Shown here one piece after another: positions 54,908 to 62,881 of a stretch of DNA of 64,000 nt. Positions within the stretch are counted from its first letter, which is position 1. Every line of letters starts with the position of its first letter. This DNA comes from an uncultured Maricaulis sp. (lineage in GTDB: Bacteria; Pseudomonadota; Alphaproteobacteria; Caulobacterales; Maricaulaceae): assembly GCF_947259345.1 (NCBI RefSeq), contig NZ_CAMYLS010000005.1, positions 230,597 to 294,596 on the forward strand, in the 5' to 3' direction. A model generated the notes under the pieces. The model was not told where the DNA came from. It saw only the letters and a list, made by a program, of their open reading frames with translations, and ran no database searches. Both the position numbers and the translations under genes were made by a program.

Positions 54908-55696
54908 ATGACCGAAACTTTTCAGCTTGAACCGCATGCCATGGTAATCGGCGCGCTCGGAGGTTCGGGGACACGCGCGGTTGCGGAAGCCTTTGAACGC
55001 CTGGGATATGTGCACGGCCCGGCGCTCAATCGCTCCCGCGACTGCCTGGACTTCACCTATCTCTTCGTCCGGACCGACTGGATGGCATCCCCCCTCCCCT
55101 CGATTAATCATCGTCTGGGCATTTTGCGCGGCGTGGCGGAAACCGGGCACCACCCGGAAGCCGCCCCGCTTGATCGGCTGACCGATGTGGTGACGGAGCG
55201 GAATTCGGCGGCCGAGGGTCGCGCCTTCCTCGTCAAGGAGCCCAATAGCCACATGTTCGCCGATGAGATCTTGGCCGCATGGCCGGATGCAGCCTTTCTC
55301 TTCGTGCACCGACACCCTCTCGACATGGCGTTTTCCAGCAACACCAACCAGCTCAAGCGTTGGGGGGAGGCGCTGGGTATATCGGCCGAGCGGAGCGGAT
55401 CATTGCCCGCCGCGCAGCTGGATGTCTGGATCCATGCCCGGCAGGCCCAAACGGCACGGGAGCGCCGCCTTGGCGGACGCACGGCGAGCCTGGACTATGA
55501 GCGCTTCATCGAGGCGCCGGTCGCAACGCTGCGCCGAGCCTGCCAGGCGTTGGGAATGAAGATCACCAATGCCCGGCTCGAAGAGGCTTGCCGCAATGTC
55601 ACCATCCCGGACAGTCGTGGCCGGTGGCGCGAACAGGATTTGTCCTGCTTTCGCGAGGACCAGCTCGCCTATTGCCGGGATGACGGCTGGTTGTGA
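54908..55696 (+). CDS. Sulfotransferase family protein
   Basis: 262 residues. P-loop-like MVIGALGGSGTRAVAEAFER near residues 12-31, then LFVHRHPLDMAFSSNTNQLK for the 3'-phosphate site, and SLDYERFIEAPVATLRRACQ. It is the most divergent of the three family members here. It stands alone on the + strand, with its stop 7 bp from the end of the convergent gspF. Confidence 0.75.
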   Translation: MTETFQLEPHAMVIGALGGSGTRAVAEAFERLGYVHGPALNRSRDCLDFTYLFVRTDWMASPLPSINHRLGILRGVAETGHHPEAAPLDRLTDVVTERNSAAEGRAFLVKEPNSHMFADEILAAWPDAAFLFVHRHPLDMAFSSNTNQLKRWGEALGISAERSGSLPAAQLDVWIHARQAQTARERRLGGRTASLDYERFIEAPVATLRRACQALGMKITNARLEEACRNVTIPDSRGRWREQDLSCFREDQLAYCRDDGWL

Positions 55697-55703
55697 GGCG
55701 ATG

Positions 55704-56906
55704 TCAGATGATGTCGATGCTGTAGAGGCTCGACATGGCCAGGACGAGGCTGATCACGATCAGGCCGATCACCGAGGCGATGAAGGCGATGGCCAGGGGT
55801 TCGGCGAGTGAGGTCAGGCGCTTGGCGAGATTGCGGGATTCCTGCTCGCCGGCTTCCGCCACGAAGAGCAGCATCTCGGCAAGCGCACCGGACAAGCGCC
55901 CGGTCCGCACCAGATTGAGTGTCATGGCGTCGGTATTGGTGTGGGCGCGCAGGGCGGTTTCCAGCATTTCACCGGAGCGGACAGCGCGACGGGCCTGTTC
56001 CAGACCCTCACGGCGACGCGGTGACAGGACGCCACGTTCCGCCAGGGCGAGGGCGTCGATCAGACCCGCACCAGCCGCCAACGCAGTGCCGGTGACCCGG
56101 GCCCAGCGGGCGGTATCGCTGGCTTCCAGGAAACGGCCGAGGACGGGCAGGCGAAAGGCGATCACGGTCGCTGCGCGGCGTGTGGCCGGCGCGCGCCAGA
56201 TCTGGATCGCGCCCAGCGCCAGCAGGACCGCCCCGCCGAGAACAAGCGGGACATTGGCATTGAAGAATTCGCCGATGCCGAGAACGATGCGGGAAATGGC
56301 CGGGATTTCACCCTGTGCGTTCTCCAGGAGCGCGGAGAAGCGCGGCACCACGAACATGAAGATGAAGATCACCGCGCCCGTGCCGGCGACGGCGAGAAAG
56401 CCGGGATAGGCGAGCGCGTTGCGCACTTCCTCGGCGGAGGCGAGATCGCGTTCCATCTGGCTGGCGACCTCGTTGAGCCGGATATCCAGCGAGCCCGTAG
56501 CCTCGCCCAGCTCGACCAGGCGGGGGGCATAATCCGGCAGGTTAGGCATATGGCGCGACAGGCCCTGGGACAGGCGTCCGCCGCCGCGCAAATCGGAGCG
56601 AATGGCCCCCATCTGTTCGGACAATTCGCGGCAGGGCTCCTCCTCGAGCAGTGCGTCGAAGGCGTTGAGCAGGGGGGAGCCGGCCTTCAGCAGGGTCGCG
56701 AGCTGGCGAATGAAGCGGTGACGATCCTTCGGGCGGGCGCGCTTACGGTCAAAGCGGCGGCCCTCCCCGTCAACCAGGCTGACCTCATAGGCGAGAATAC
56801 CCTGGGCGCGCAGCTGGCTGACGGCATCGCCCGAATCGCCCGCATTGATACGCCCCTCCACCGCGGCGCCATCGCGCTTCAGGCCCTTATAGAGGAAATT
56901 GGCCAT
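55704..56906 (-). CDS. gspF: Type II secretion inner-membrane protein GspF
   Basis: 400 residues. Two T2SSF domains, RQLATLLKAGSPLLNAFDAL and WARVTGTALAAGAGLIDALA, each followed by membrane helices; the last helix (PLAIAFIASVIGLIVISLVLA) is close to the C-terminus. The N-terminal FLYKGLKRDGAAVEGRI is typical. GspF is the polytopic base of the pseudopilus assembly platform. 11 bp after gspE. Confidence 0.94.
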   Translation of the reverse strand: MANFLYKGLKRDGAAVEGRINAGDSGDAVSQLRAQGILAYEVSLVDGEGRRFDRKRARPKDRHRFIRQLATLLKAGSPLLNAFDALLEEEPCRELSEQMGAIRSDLRGGGRLSQGLSRHMPNLPDYAPRLVELGEATGSLDIRLNEVASQMERDLASAEEVRNALAYPGFLAVAGTGAVIFIFMFVVPRFSALLENAQGEIPAISRIVLGIGEFFNANVPLVLGGAVLLALGAIQIWRAPATRRAATVIAFRLPVLGRFLEASDTARWARVTGTALAAGAGLIDALALAERGVLSPRRREGLEQARRAVRSGEMLETALRAHTNTDAMTLNLVRTGRLSGALAEMLLFVAEAGEQESRNLAKRLTSLAEPLAIAFIASVIGLIVISLVLAMSSLYSIDII

Positions 56907-56917
56907 GCGCCCCGCTC

Positions 56918-58762
56918 CTAGGCCCGTACGCTGCCGGACCGGGCCGGGCCGGAACGGGCGGTGTCGGGCGCCGGCGTATCCGCGCCGGTCTCATCGACCG
57001 CGCCACCGAGCACACGCATGGCTTCGGAGACCGAGGTGATGCCGCTGCGTGCCTTGAGCAGACCATCCTCCAGCATGGACAGGAAGCCGGCTTCGCGCGC
57101 CGCTGTGAGGATGTCGGCCTGGCCGGAGCCGTGCGCGACGGCTTCCTTGACGGCGCCATCAATCGCGGCGGCCTCATAGACCGCGATGCGGCCGGTATAG
57201 CCCTGACCGCGACAGTGATCACAGCCGACCGGCACGCGCCAATTGGCGTCTTCAGTGAAGGCATCGGCGGGCCAGAGCACGCCGCGCGCGCGGGCGGCCT
57301 CGATCAGGCGTTCGGCCGCCGTGACATCATCGCGCGGGGCTGGCGCGGAACAATCGGGACAAAGGCGGCGCAAAAGACGCTGGGCGATCAGCCCGCGCAG
57401 GGACGCAGAGACCAGGAAAGGCTCCACGCCGAGATCGGTCAGGCGTTCAATCGCGCCGAGGGCGGTATTGGTGTGCAGGGTGGAGAAGACGAGGTGGCCG
57501 GTCAGGGCCGCCTGGATGGCGATGCGCGCGGTTTCGCCATCGCGGATCTCACCGACCATGATGACATCGGGATCCTGGCGCAGCATGGCGCGCAGGCCGC
57601 GGGCGAAATCATAGCCGATATCGGCGCGCGCCTGGACCTGGGTCACCCCGTCCATGTCGTATTCGACCGGGTCCTCGATGGTGATGATCTTGCGGCGGCC
57701 ATCATTGACCAGTTCGAGGGCGCGATAGAGCGTGGTCGACTTGCCCGAACCGGTCGGGCCGGTGACCAGGATCACCCCGTTGGGCTCGCGGATCACGGTA
57801 TTGAAGACGCGGCGCTGCAGACCGGTCAGGCCGAGACCATCAAGGGAGGGCAATTCCTGGCGTTTGCGCAGAAGGCGCAGGACAAGGCTCTCCCCCCAGG
57901 CGCCGGGCAGGGAGGAAACACGCAGATCAATGTCCTGACCGGCGAAGCGCACGGTCTGGCGACCATCCTGGGGCAGGCGGCGCTCGGCGATATCCATGGC
58001 CGAGACCAGTTTGATGCGCGAGGCGACGGCGTCGAAGCGGGATTTGGGCTGGGTCTGGACCAGGCTCAACACGCCATCGACCCGGAAACGGACCTGGAAT
58101 TCATGCTCGAAGGGTTCGATATGGATATCGCTGGCCCCGTCGCGCAACGCGTCCTCGAAGACGGCATTGACGAAATCGATGACCGGCGCTTCCTCGGCCA
58201 TTTCGCGCAGGCGCTCGACATCGGTCAGGGCCGATTCGCGGCGACGGGCGCCGGCCGATTGCAGGCGTGCCAGGGCACTTTCCAGCAGGCGATTGGGACC
58301 GATGGCGAGGCGGACCGGGCCGGACCAGGCGGCGGAAAGGCGTTCATTGAGCGCCGGGTCGAGGGGATTGCGGGCGAAGACAGTGAGGCTGGCACTGTCC
58401 GGGGTCACGGCGCCTTGTGCAAGGGCGTCCCCCTCGAGCGGCATGAGGGCGTCATCATCGGGCGCACTCCACCACAGGACCGCCCCCTTCTCGCCGAGCC
58501 AGCGCAGGGGCAGGTCGAGGGCGGCGGGGGCGATGGCATAGAGGCTTTCCTCGCGCGGCAGGGCGCTGGGGTCGAGAATGGGCAGGCCGAGCTGGGCGGA
58601 CAGGGCGGCGAGCAGGCGTTCCTCGGCCACGGCGCCAAGGCGCAGGAGGGCCTGGCCGAACAGGACCGGCGTCTCGCGCTGATAGGCCAGGGCCTGGTCA
58701 ATATCGGCAGCGGCGATGGCGCCGCCCTCCAGCAGAATGTCACCAATGCGGCGCTCGTCCAT
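56918..58762 (-). CDS. gspE: Type II secretion ATPase GspE
   Basis: 614 residues. Cytoplasmic ATPase that drives pseudopilus assembly. N-terminal GspE domains (IGDILLEGGAIAAADIDQAL), Walker A LVTGPTGSGKSTTLYRAL, the Asp box ITIEDPVEY, Walker B QDPDVIMVGEIRDGETA, the His box LTGHLVFSTLHTN, and a zinc tetracysteine pair (CPDCSAP and CDHCRGQGYTGR). ATG at 58762 follows a GGGGACGG element. The 250 bp upstream, to the terminator of the next gene, is GC-rich and holds nothing else that I recognise. Confidence 0.96.
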   Translation of the reverse strand: MDERRIGDILLEGGAIAAADIDQALAYQRETPVLFGQALLRLGAVAEERLLAALSAQLGLPILDPSALPREESLYAIAPAALDLPLRWLGEKGAVLWWSAPDDDALMPLEGDALAQGAVTPDSASLTVFARNPLDPALNERLSAAWSGPVRLAIGPNRLLESALARLQSAGARRRESALTDVERLREMAEEAPVIDFVNAVFEDALRDGASDIHIEPFEHEFQVRFRVDGVLSLVQTQPKSRFDAVASRIKLVSAMDIAERRLPQDGRQTVRFAGQDIDLRVSSLPGAWGESLVLRLLRKRQELPSLDGLGLTGLQRRVFNTVIREPNGVILVTGPTGSGKSTTLYRALELVNDGRRKIITIEDPVEYDMDGVTQVQARADIGYDFARGLRAMLRQDPDVIMVGEIRDGETARIAIQAALTGHLVFSTLHTNTALGAIERLTDLGVEPFLVSASLRGLIAQRLLRRLCPDCSAPAPRDDVTAAERLIEAARARGVLWPADAFTEDANWRVPVGCDHCRGQGYTGRIAVYEAAAIDGAVKEAVAHGSGQADILTAAREAGFLSMLEDGLLKARSGITSVSEAMRVLGGAVDETGADTPAPDTARSGPARSGSVRA

Positions 58763-59012
58763 CAAACCGTCCCCATGGCCCGGCGCCCATGGCTGGCCCT
58801 CATTGCAGAAAGGCCCGGCGCGCGGCGATCACAGCTGGCGGCCTGCCGGCAAGGGCCGGGCCGCACATATCCAGCCCCGAGTTAGACCGCGACCGCCCGC
58901 CGCTGGCAAGCCCCGGGCTGAGGCGCATGGGCGCGGTTGGCGGGGTGGATGCGCGACTTGAAGCGAACCCGGACGGCATCATGCCTCTCCCGACACATGC
59001 CCCGCGTCCAGA

Positions 59013-59043
59013 CAAAAAAGAAGGGCGGCCGAAGCCGCCCTTC
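59013..59043 (-). terminator. Intrinsic terminator of the acidic secreted protein gene
   Basis: Read on the - strand, GAAGGGCGGC-TTCG-GCCGCCCTTC is followed by TTTTTT. The UUCG-type loop and long stem indicate an efficient stop, 26 bp after the gene, which insulates gspEF from it. Confidence 0.93.
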
Positions 59044-59068
59044 CGGTAGTCTTGGATTGGAGTTCGAC

Positions 59069-60535
59069 TTAGTTGTCGAAGCCCGAGCCAGCCACAACAC
59101 CGCCGGTCGACAGCAGGCGGGAAGCCGCGATCGAACCAACGCCGGTGCCGTCTGCCAGGACGACTTCAAAGTGAAGGTCGCCGTTGACGCCACCATCGGT
59201 GCCGAGGGCCGCTGCGATATCTTCAGACGTGAAGGTCGCGGTGAAGGTGCCAGCATTCAGCGGATCTTCCTGAACGTCAGCGCCGGTGATGACAGCGCGA
59301 GCTGCAGCCGGGGCGGTCGAACCGGCGCGAGCATACACGTTGTCGAGGACAACCGCAATTTCGCTCGGGTTAGCTTCCAGACCCGTGATGCGGAAGGCGC
59401 TCTTGGTGCCGCCCGTGGTGCGCAGGGACGTCCAAGCGAACGGGTTGCCGGCTGCATTGTTTACAGCAGTGGTGAACACACCATCGTCTTCGTCCAGCAC
59501 AGCGAAGCTGGCATTTGCAGCACCGGCTTCAGCCCAATTGGCTTCAGCTTCCGGCGTGAATGTCACACCGATCGTCTGCGGAGCGACAACTGCAGCTGCA
59601 GCGGAAATTGCCATCGTGAACCCGATCGGAGCACCATTCGACGTATTCACCTGAGCGCCAGTGAAGGTACAGGTGACGGTGTTGGCGACCGCGTCCGGAG
59701 CCGCACAACCACCAGCCGTCGGCGTGATCGAAGTGATGTTGGTGACATCCGTGAAGCTGAAAACGATTTCATTGTTGTCGGTGACAACAGTGTCGTACGA
59801 GGCAAGCGGCGTGCCGGCCACGTCAACCGTCGGAGCCTGGATACCACCTGCAACAGCGTCGGTATCGGTGAAAGCATCAGCGGCGAACGTGCCGAGGAAA
59901 CCTTCGTCACCGGCGAGGGCGCCAGCGGACCAGTTGATCAGCGTACCGCCGGTGACCAGAAGTTCGGTCGTGTCAGCGTTGGCCGTGAAGGTGTAGCCCG
60001 TTGCAGCAGTGTAATCGATGATGTCAAACGCCGTCGTACCGCCCGTGTAGCCAGCGGAGCCAGCATTGCGAACGAACTGCACGGACACATCAACGCTGGA
60101 GCCGACAGTAGTTACTTCGATCGGCAGCGTGAGCAGATCAGTCGCATCGGTGCCCGCACCATTGGTACAGGTCTGCAGGTCCGCTTCGGTGCTGCGGAAC
60201 GTAACAGACGTGCCACCAGCGCCACCACCGGACTGGATGTCGAAGTTACAGCTCACATCCGTGAAGGTCGGATCATCGGTGACAATGCCGGTAAAGTCGG
60301 CATTGGTCAGCGTAATGATCATGTCGACTTCGCCGCCGGCACCAAGAGCCGCGAATGCTCCGCCCATGTCCAGATTCAAGATAAGGTTGCCGGCAAGGGC
60401 ACCCTCGAACTCTGCGGCAACAATATTGTCTTCAGCGATGGCACTGGTGCCGTCGACGGTTACTGTCTGAGCGCTAGCAGCGCCGGCAATGAGAGCCGCA
60501 GCAGCAGCGCCGCTAAGAAGTTGAACCAATTTCAT
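59069..60535 (-). CDS. Extremely acidic secreted protein of unknown function
   Basis: 488 residues. Sec signal peptide MKLVQLLSGAAAAALIAGAA with likely cleavage after ASA (residue 22). The mature chain is rich in Ala, Gly, Thr, Val and Asp, has one lysine, few arginines and four cysteines, and looks beta-rich throughout. No repeats or named domain were recognised. Position between two groups of type II secretion genes and the signal peptide make it a candidate substrate of that system or a surface-layer protein. It has its own terminator and a long upstream region. Codon choice is uniform, suggesting high expression; this was judged by eye. Confidence 0.75.
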   Translation of the reverse strand: MKLVQLLSGAAAAALIAGAASAQTVTVDGTSAIAEDNIVAAEFEGALAGNLILNLDMGGAFAALGAGGEVDMIITLTNADFTGIVTDDPTFTDVSCNFDIQSGGGAGGTSVTFRSTEADLQTCTNGAGTDATDLLTLPIEVTTVGSSVDVSVQFVRNAGSAGYTGGTTAFDIIDYTAATGYTFTANADTTELLVTGGTLINWSAGALAGDEGFLGTFAADAFTDTDAVAGGIQAPTVDVAGTPLASYDTVVTDNNEIVFSFTDVTNITSITPTAGGCAAPDAVANTVTCTFTGAQVNTSNGAPIGFTMAISAAAAVVAPQTIGVTFTPEAEANWAEAGAANASFAVLDEDDGVFTTAVNNAAGNPFAWTSLRTTGGTKSAFRITGLEANPSEIAVVLDNVYARAGSTAPAAARAVITGADVQEDPLNAGTFTATFTSEDIAAALGTDGGVNGDLHFEVVLADGTGVGSIAASRLLSTGGVVAGSGFDN

Positions 60536-60788
60536 AGGGAAATCCCCTCTTTCCTACACATTTAAAGTCATGGCCATGACAGCTGCCACAACGGTTTTTC
60601 AAACGATCCAGGCCTAGGCTGAGTAGACAAGGCGCTAGCCGAAGCTGCACACCCAAACCTCCCCTACGGACCTTTCGCGCCCGAGAAACCCCCGTGACGC
60701 TGCGACGGAGGAAAGCCCATTGGAGGGGGGCTGTCAACTGTGAATCGGGCCAGAAAAAGGCAATCAATGCAGGGTACAGACAGTTTAA

Positions 60789-60817
60789 TTGTTTGTTGTC
60801 ATATGTTTGACAAACAA
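60789..60817. promoter_or_regulatory. Inverted repeat upstream of the acidic secreted protein gene
   Basis: Arms TTGTTTG and CAAACAA are perfect 7-bp complements around a 15-bp AT-rich centre with CATATG. The site lies about 255 bp before the gene start. It could be an operator or, as RNA, a weak hairpin. No regulator can be named. Confidence 0.45.
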
Positions 60818-60958
60818 GCGGTTTCGCAAAGCGTTCACAGCTCAGCCAATAGGCAGGAATGCGGTTAACCGGCCTTAATCTCCGGTCCATCTGTTGCGCA
60901 AAAACCACCGCCGGGCCCGGCACCTGGCAATGCGGTGCACCCGCCGAGACCCACAGCC

Positions 60959-60974
60959 TGTGATCTACATCACA
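60959..60974. promoter_or_regulatory. CRP-like palindrome TGTGA-N6-TCACA
   Basis: TGTGATCTACATCACA matches the CRP consensus half-sites exactly, in the non-coding DNA 11 bp past the gspH stop. It would regulate a leftward promoter for the acidic secreted protein gene. Whether this organism has a CRP-type protein with that specificity is not visible here. Confidence 0.55.
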
Positions 60975-60984
60975 CTTGCCCCTC

Positions 60985-61395
60985 TCACACCTGAAGAGTC
61001 GCCCGGCAGGCCGGGGCTTGGAGGGTGCGATCCCAGATGCGGTCGCGGGGCGAGGCGATGCGGATGCGGGCCGCGGCGCAAGCGCCGGAGGGATGGATAC
61101 GCCAGGGCTCCAGCAATTCGGCGGTCCAGCCGTCCGGCATGTCGGCCCCCGCCGAAGGTATCAGGCCGGCCGGATGATCGGCGGCGTGGCCGGCCAGGCG
61201 GGCGCTGGTGCGCTCTTCGAGGACCCAGGCATTGAGGGCGGCGAAGGCCTGGCGCACCTGGTGACGCTCATACATGGCAGACATGGACGGGATGAACAGG
61301 GCGACAGCCAGGGCCAGGATCGCCATGGCGATGAGAACTTCGAGCAGGCTGTAGCCGGCTTGTCGGCGATTGCGGCGCGCCGGATTGCTCGCCAT
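60985..61395 (-). CDS. gspH: Type II secretion minor pseudopilin (GspH/GspI type)
   Basis: 136 residues. The prepilin site is QAG^YSLLEVLIAMAILALA with the conserved Glu at +5 and a short basic leader of 14 residues. The rest (QAFAALNAWVLEERTSARLA) fits GspH better than GspI, but the assignment within minor pseudopilins is tentative. The ATG at 61395 sits 10 bp after gspG. Confidence 0.78.
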   Translation of the reverse strand: MASNPARRNRRQAGYSLLEVLIAMAILALAVALFIPSMSAMYERHQVRQAFAALNAWVLEERTSARLAGHAADHPAGLIPSAGADMPDGWTAELLEPWRIHPSGACAAARIRIASPRDRIWDRTLQAPACRATLQV

Positions 61396-61405
61396 GGGTC
61401 TGCCC

Positions 61406-61951
61406 CTAGCCGATCCCGTCGGCCGGTTGATCAACCCGGCGCGGATCAATATCGGCATTGAGCCCCTCACCGCCCGGTTCGCCATCGGCGCCAAAACTGA
61501 TCACACGGCCGCGGCGAGACAGGTCCTCGCCGGCTTCGTACTGGTAGGGCCGGCCCCAGGGATCCTGCGGCAGACCGCCATCCATATAGGGGCCGTTCCA
61601 GCTGCCACCGACATCGGCGCTGGGCGCGACCAGCAGGGCCAGGCCTTCGTCCTGGCTGGGATAGCGACCGAGATCGAGGCGCATGGTGTCGAGCGCGGTC
61701 TCGACCATGCGGATCTGGGTGAGGGCAGCGGCCTGTCTGGAACTGTCGAGCTGGCCGAAGAGGCGCGGCGCGACAAGCGCGGCCAGGGTGGCGATAATGG
61801 CCACGGCGATCAGCACTTCCATCAGGGAATAACCGGCCTGCAGGCGCCGACGGCGCTTTGCTGTCGCGTTTGCAGTTTCGTTTGCAACCCCGGAAAAGAG
61901 GCTCGAGAGCCGGTTTGTGACCCGTTTCGCAATCCGCATTGATACCTGCAT
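61406..61951 (-). CDS. gspG: Type II secretion major pseudopilin GspG
   Basis: 181 residues. Prepilin site LQAG^YSLMEVLIAVAIIATLA with Glu at +5; then GRYPSQDEGLALLV, GGLPQDPWGRPYQYEAG and VISFGADGEPGGEGLNADI, the family's calcium-site region. The leader before the cleavage Gly is about 40 residues, far longer than the usual 5-10. Candidate starts are ATG 61951 and ATG 61939. The four Arg before QAG are typical of a prepilin site, so cleavage is still plausible. Confidence 0.88.
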   Translation of the reverse strand: MQVSMRIAKRVTNRLSSLFSGVANETANATAKRRRRLQAGYSLMEVLIAVAIIATLAALVAPRLFGQLDSSRQAAALTQIRMVETALDTMRLDLGRYPSQDEGLALLVAPSADVGGSWNGPYMDGGLPQDPWGRPYQYEAGEDLSRRGRVISFGADGEPGGEGLNADIDPRRVDQPADGIG

Positions 61952-62081
61952 GGCCAGTCCCGTCACACTGTTACACGTCAATTCTGGTTACACTTCAATT
62001 TTGATACCCGATCCGGAACCTGCAAGATCGGGCCAAGGTCTCCATCGCCGATCAAGGCCGGAATCGGTCACCAACATCGAT

Positions 62082-62117
62082 CCCTAACACAGGCCCTAAC
62101 ACAGGCCCTAACACAGG
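62082..62117. repeat. Three perfect 12-bp tandem repeats
   Basis: CCCTAACACAGG occurs three times in direct succession between the divergent gspG and gspJ genes. No ORF covers it convincingly. It may be a slippage array that affects promoter spacing or a binding array. Confidence 0.85.
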
Positions 62118-62206
62118 CAGGCGAGCCCGGTAAAACCCGCCATGCTTGCTGGACCGTCTAAATCGACGGCGTTATACCACGCAGCCTGTCGTCATCCTAG
62201 GACGTT

Positions 62207-62881
62207 ATGACCCGCGGATTCACCCTCCTGGAAACCCTGATTGCGCTGGTGATCGCGTCGATCACGGCGCTGGTCCTGCTGCAATCCATCATGGCCGTGG
62301 CGCGCGGCACGGCGGGGATTGAGATCGCGCTCGCCGGGGCGCTGGAAACCGAGTTCTCGCGGGAGGTCGTCAGCGACGCCCTGGCCGCCTCCGTCGCTGA
62401 TTATCTCGAATCACCGGGTGCCTATACAGGCAGCACGACGCGCATTTCCGGCACCACACGGCGCCCGGTGCTGGCGCCGCATGGCTTGCCGACGCGATTC
62501 GTCCTGGCCCTGCGGCCGGAGTCGGGTGGCACGGCGCTCATTTACCAGGAAGTCGAGCCCCGGAGCGAGGATATTGATCGCGAGGCGGTCAACAGCGCGG
62601 AGGAGCTGGAGGGCGGGATCGTGGCGATGCGCTTTGCGGCGCAGGATATCGGTTTTCGCTTTGCCTATCAGACCATGACCCAGCTGTATGCACACGAACC
62701 ACCCGACCCGCTTGAGGCCTGGCCTCCGGAGGAGGGGTTCGATCCCTGGTATGATTATTATCGTCCGCCCCCGGCCCTGGTGATGATTGTCGACAGTCAG
62801 GATCGCGTCTTGTGGGCGATCGCGTCGAGCGGCTGGAATGCACCGCCGCTGCGGGGACGCGATCTGGAGGACATATTGTGA
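62207..62881 (+). CDS. gspJ: Type II secretion minor pseudopilin GspJ
   Basis: 224 residues. Short leader MTRG^FTLLETLIALVIASITALV with prepilin cleavage after Gly4 and Glu at +5. The remainder (IVAMRFAAQDIGFRFAYQ, with a Trp/Pro/Tyr-rich loop near WPPEEGFDPWYDYY) fits GspJ in size and position before gspK. Divergent from gspG with 255 bp between. Its stop overlaps the gspK GTG by 3 bp. Confidence 0.82.
   Translation: MTRGFTLLETLIALVIASITALVLLQSIMAVARGTAGIEIALAGALETEFSREVVSDALAASVADYLESPGAYTGSTTRISGTTRRPVLAPHGLPTRFVLALRPESGGTALIYQEVEPRSEDIDREAVNSAEELEGGIVAMRFAAQDIGFRFAYQTMTQLYAHEPPDPLEAWPPEEGFDPWYDYYRPPPALVMIVDSQDRVLWAIASSGWNAPPLRGRDLEDIL

Larger units (their letters stand above)
60536..60984. 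promoter_or_regulatory. 449-bp upstream region of the acidic secreted protein gene
   Basis: No gene is supported here. It contains an inverted repeat (60789-60817), a perfect CRP-like palindrome (60959-60974) and an AT-rich stretch around 60780-60820. The gene on its left is transcribed leftwards and gspH ends at its right edge, so all signals most likely serve the secreted protein gene, perhaps with a long 5' leader. Confidence 0.5.

Noticed and set aside
57131..58885. 584-codon + strand frame opposite gspE
   Set aside because: Antisense shadow of a gene with all GspE motifs; GC-rich third positions remove stop codons.
58937..60565. 542-codon open frame on the + strand opposite the acidic secreted protein gene
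   Set aside because: It mirrors codon bias of the - strand gene. It lacks any domain, and the opposite frame has a signal peptide, terminator and sensible composition.
60865..60878. CtrA-like TTAA-N6-TTAA
   Set aside because: The CtrA consensus needs a 7-bp spacer; this is one short and common by chance.
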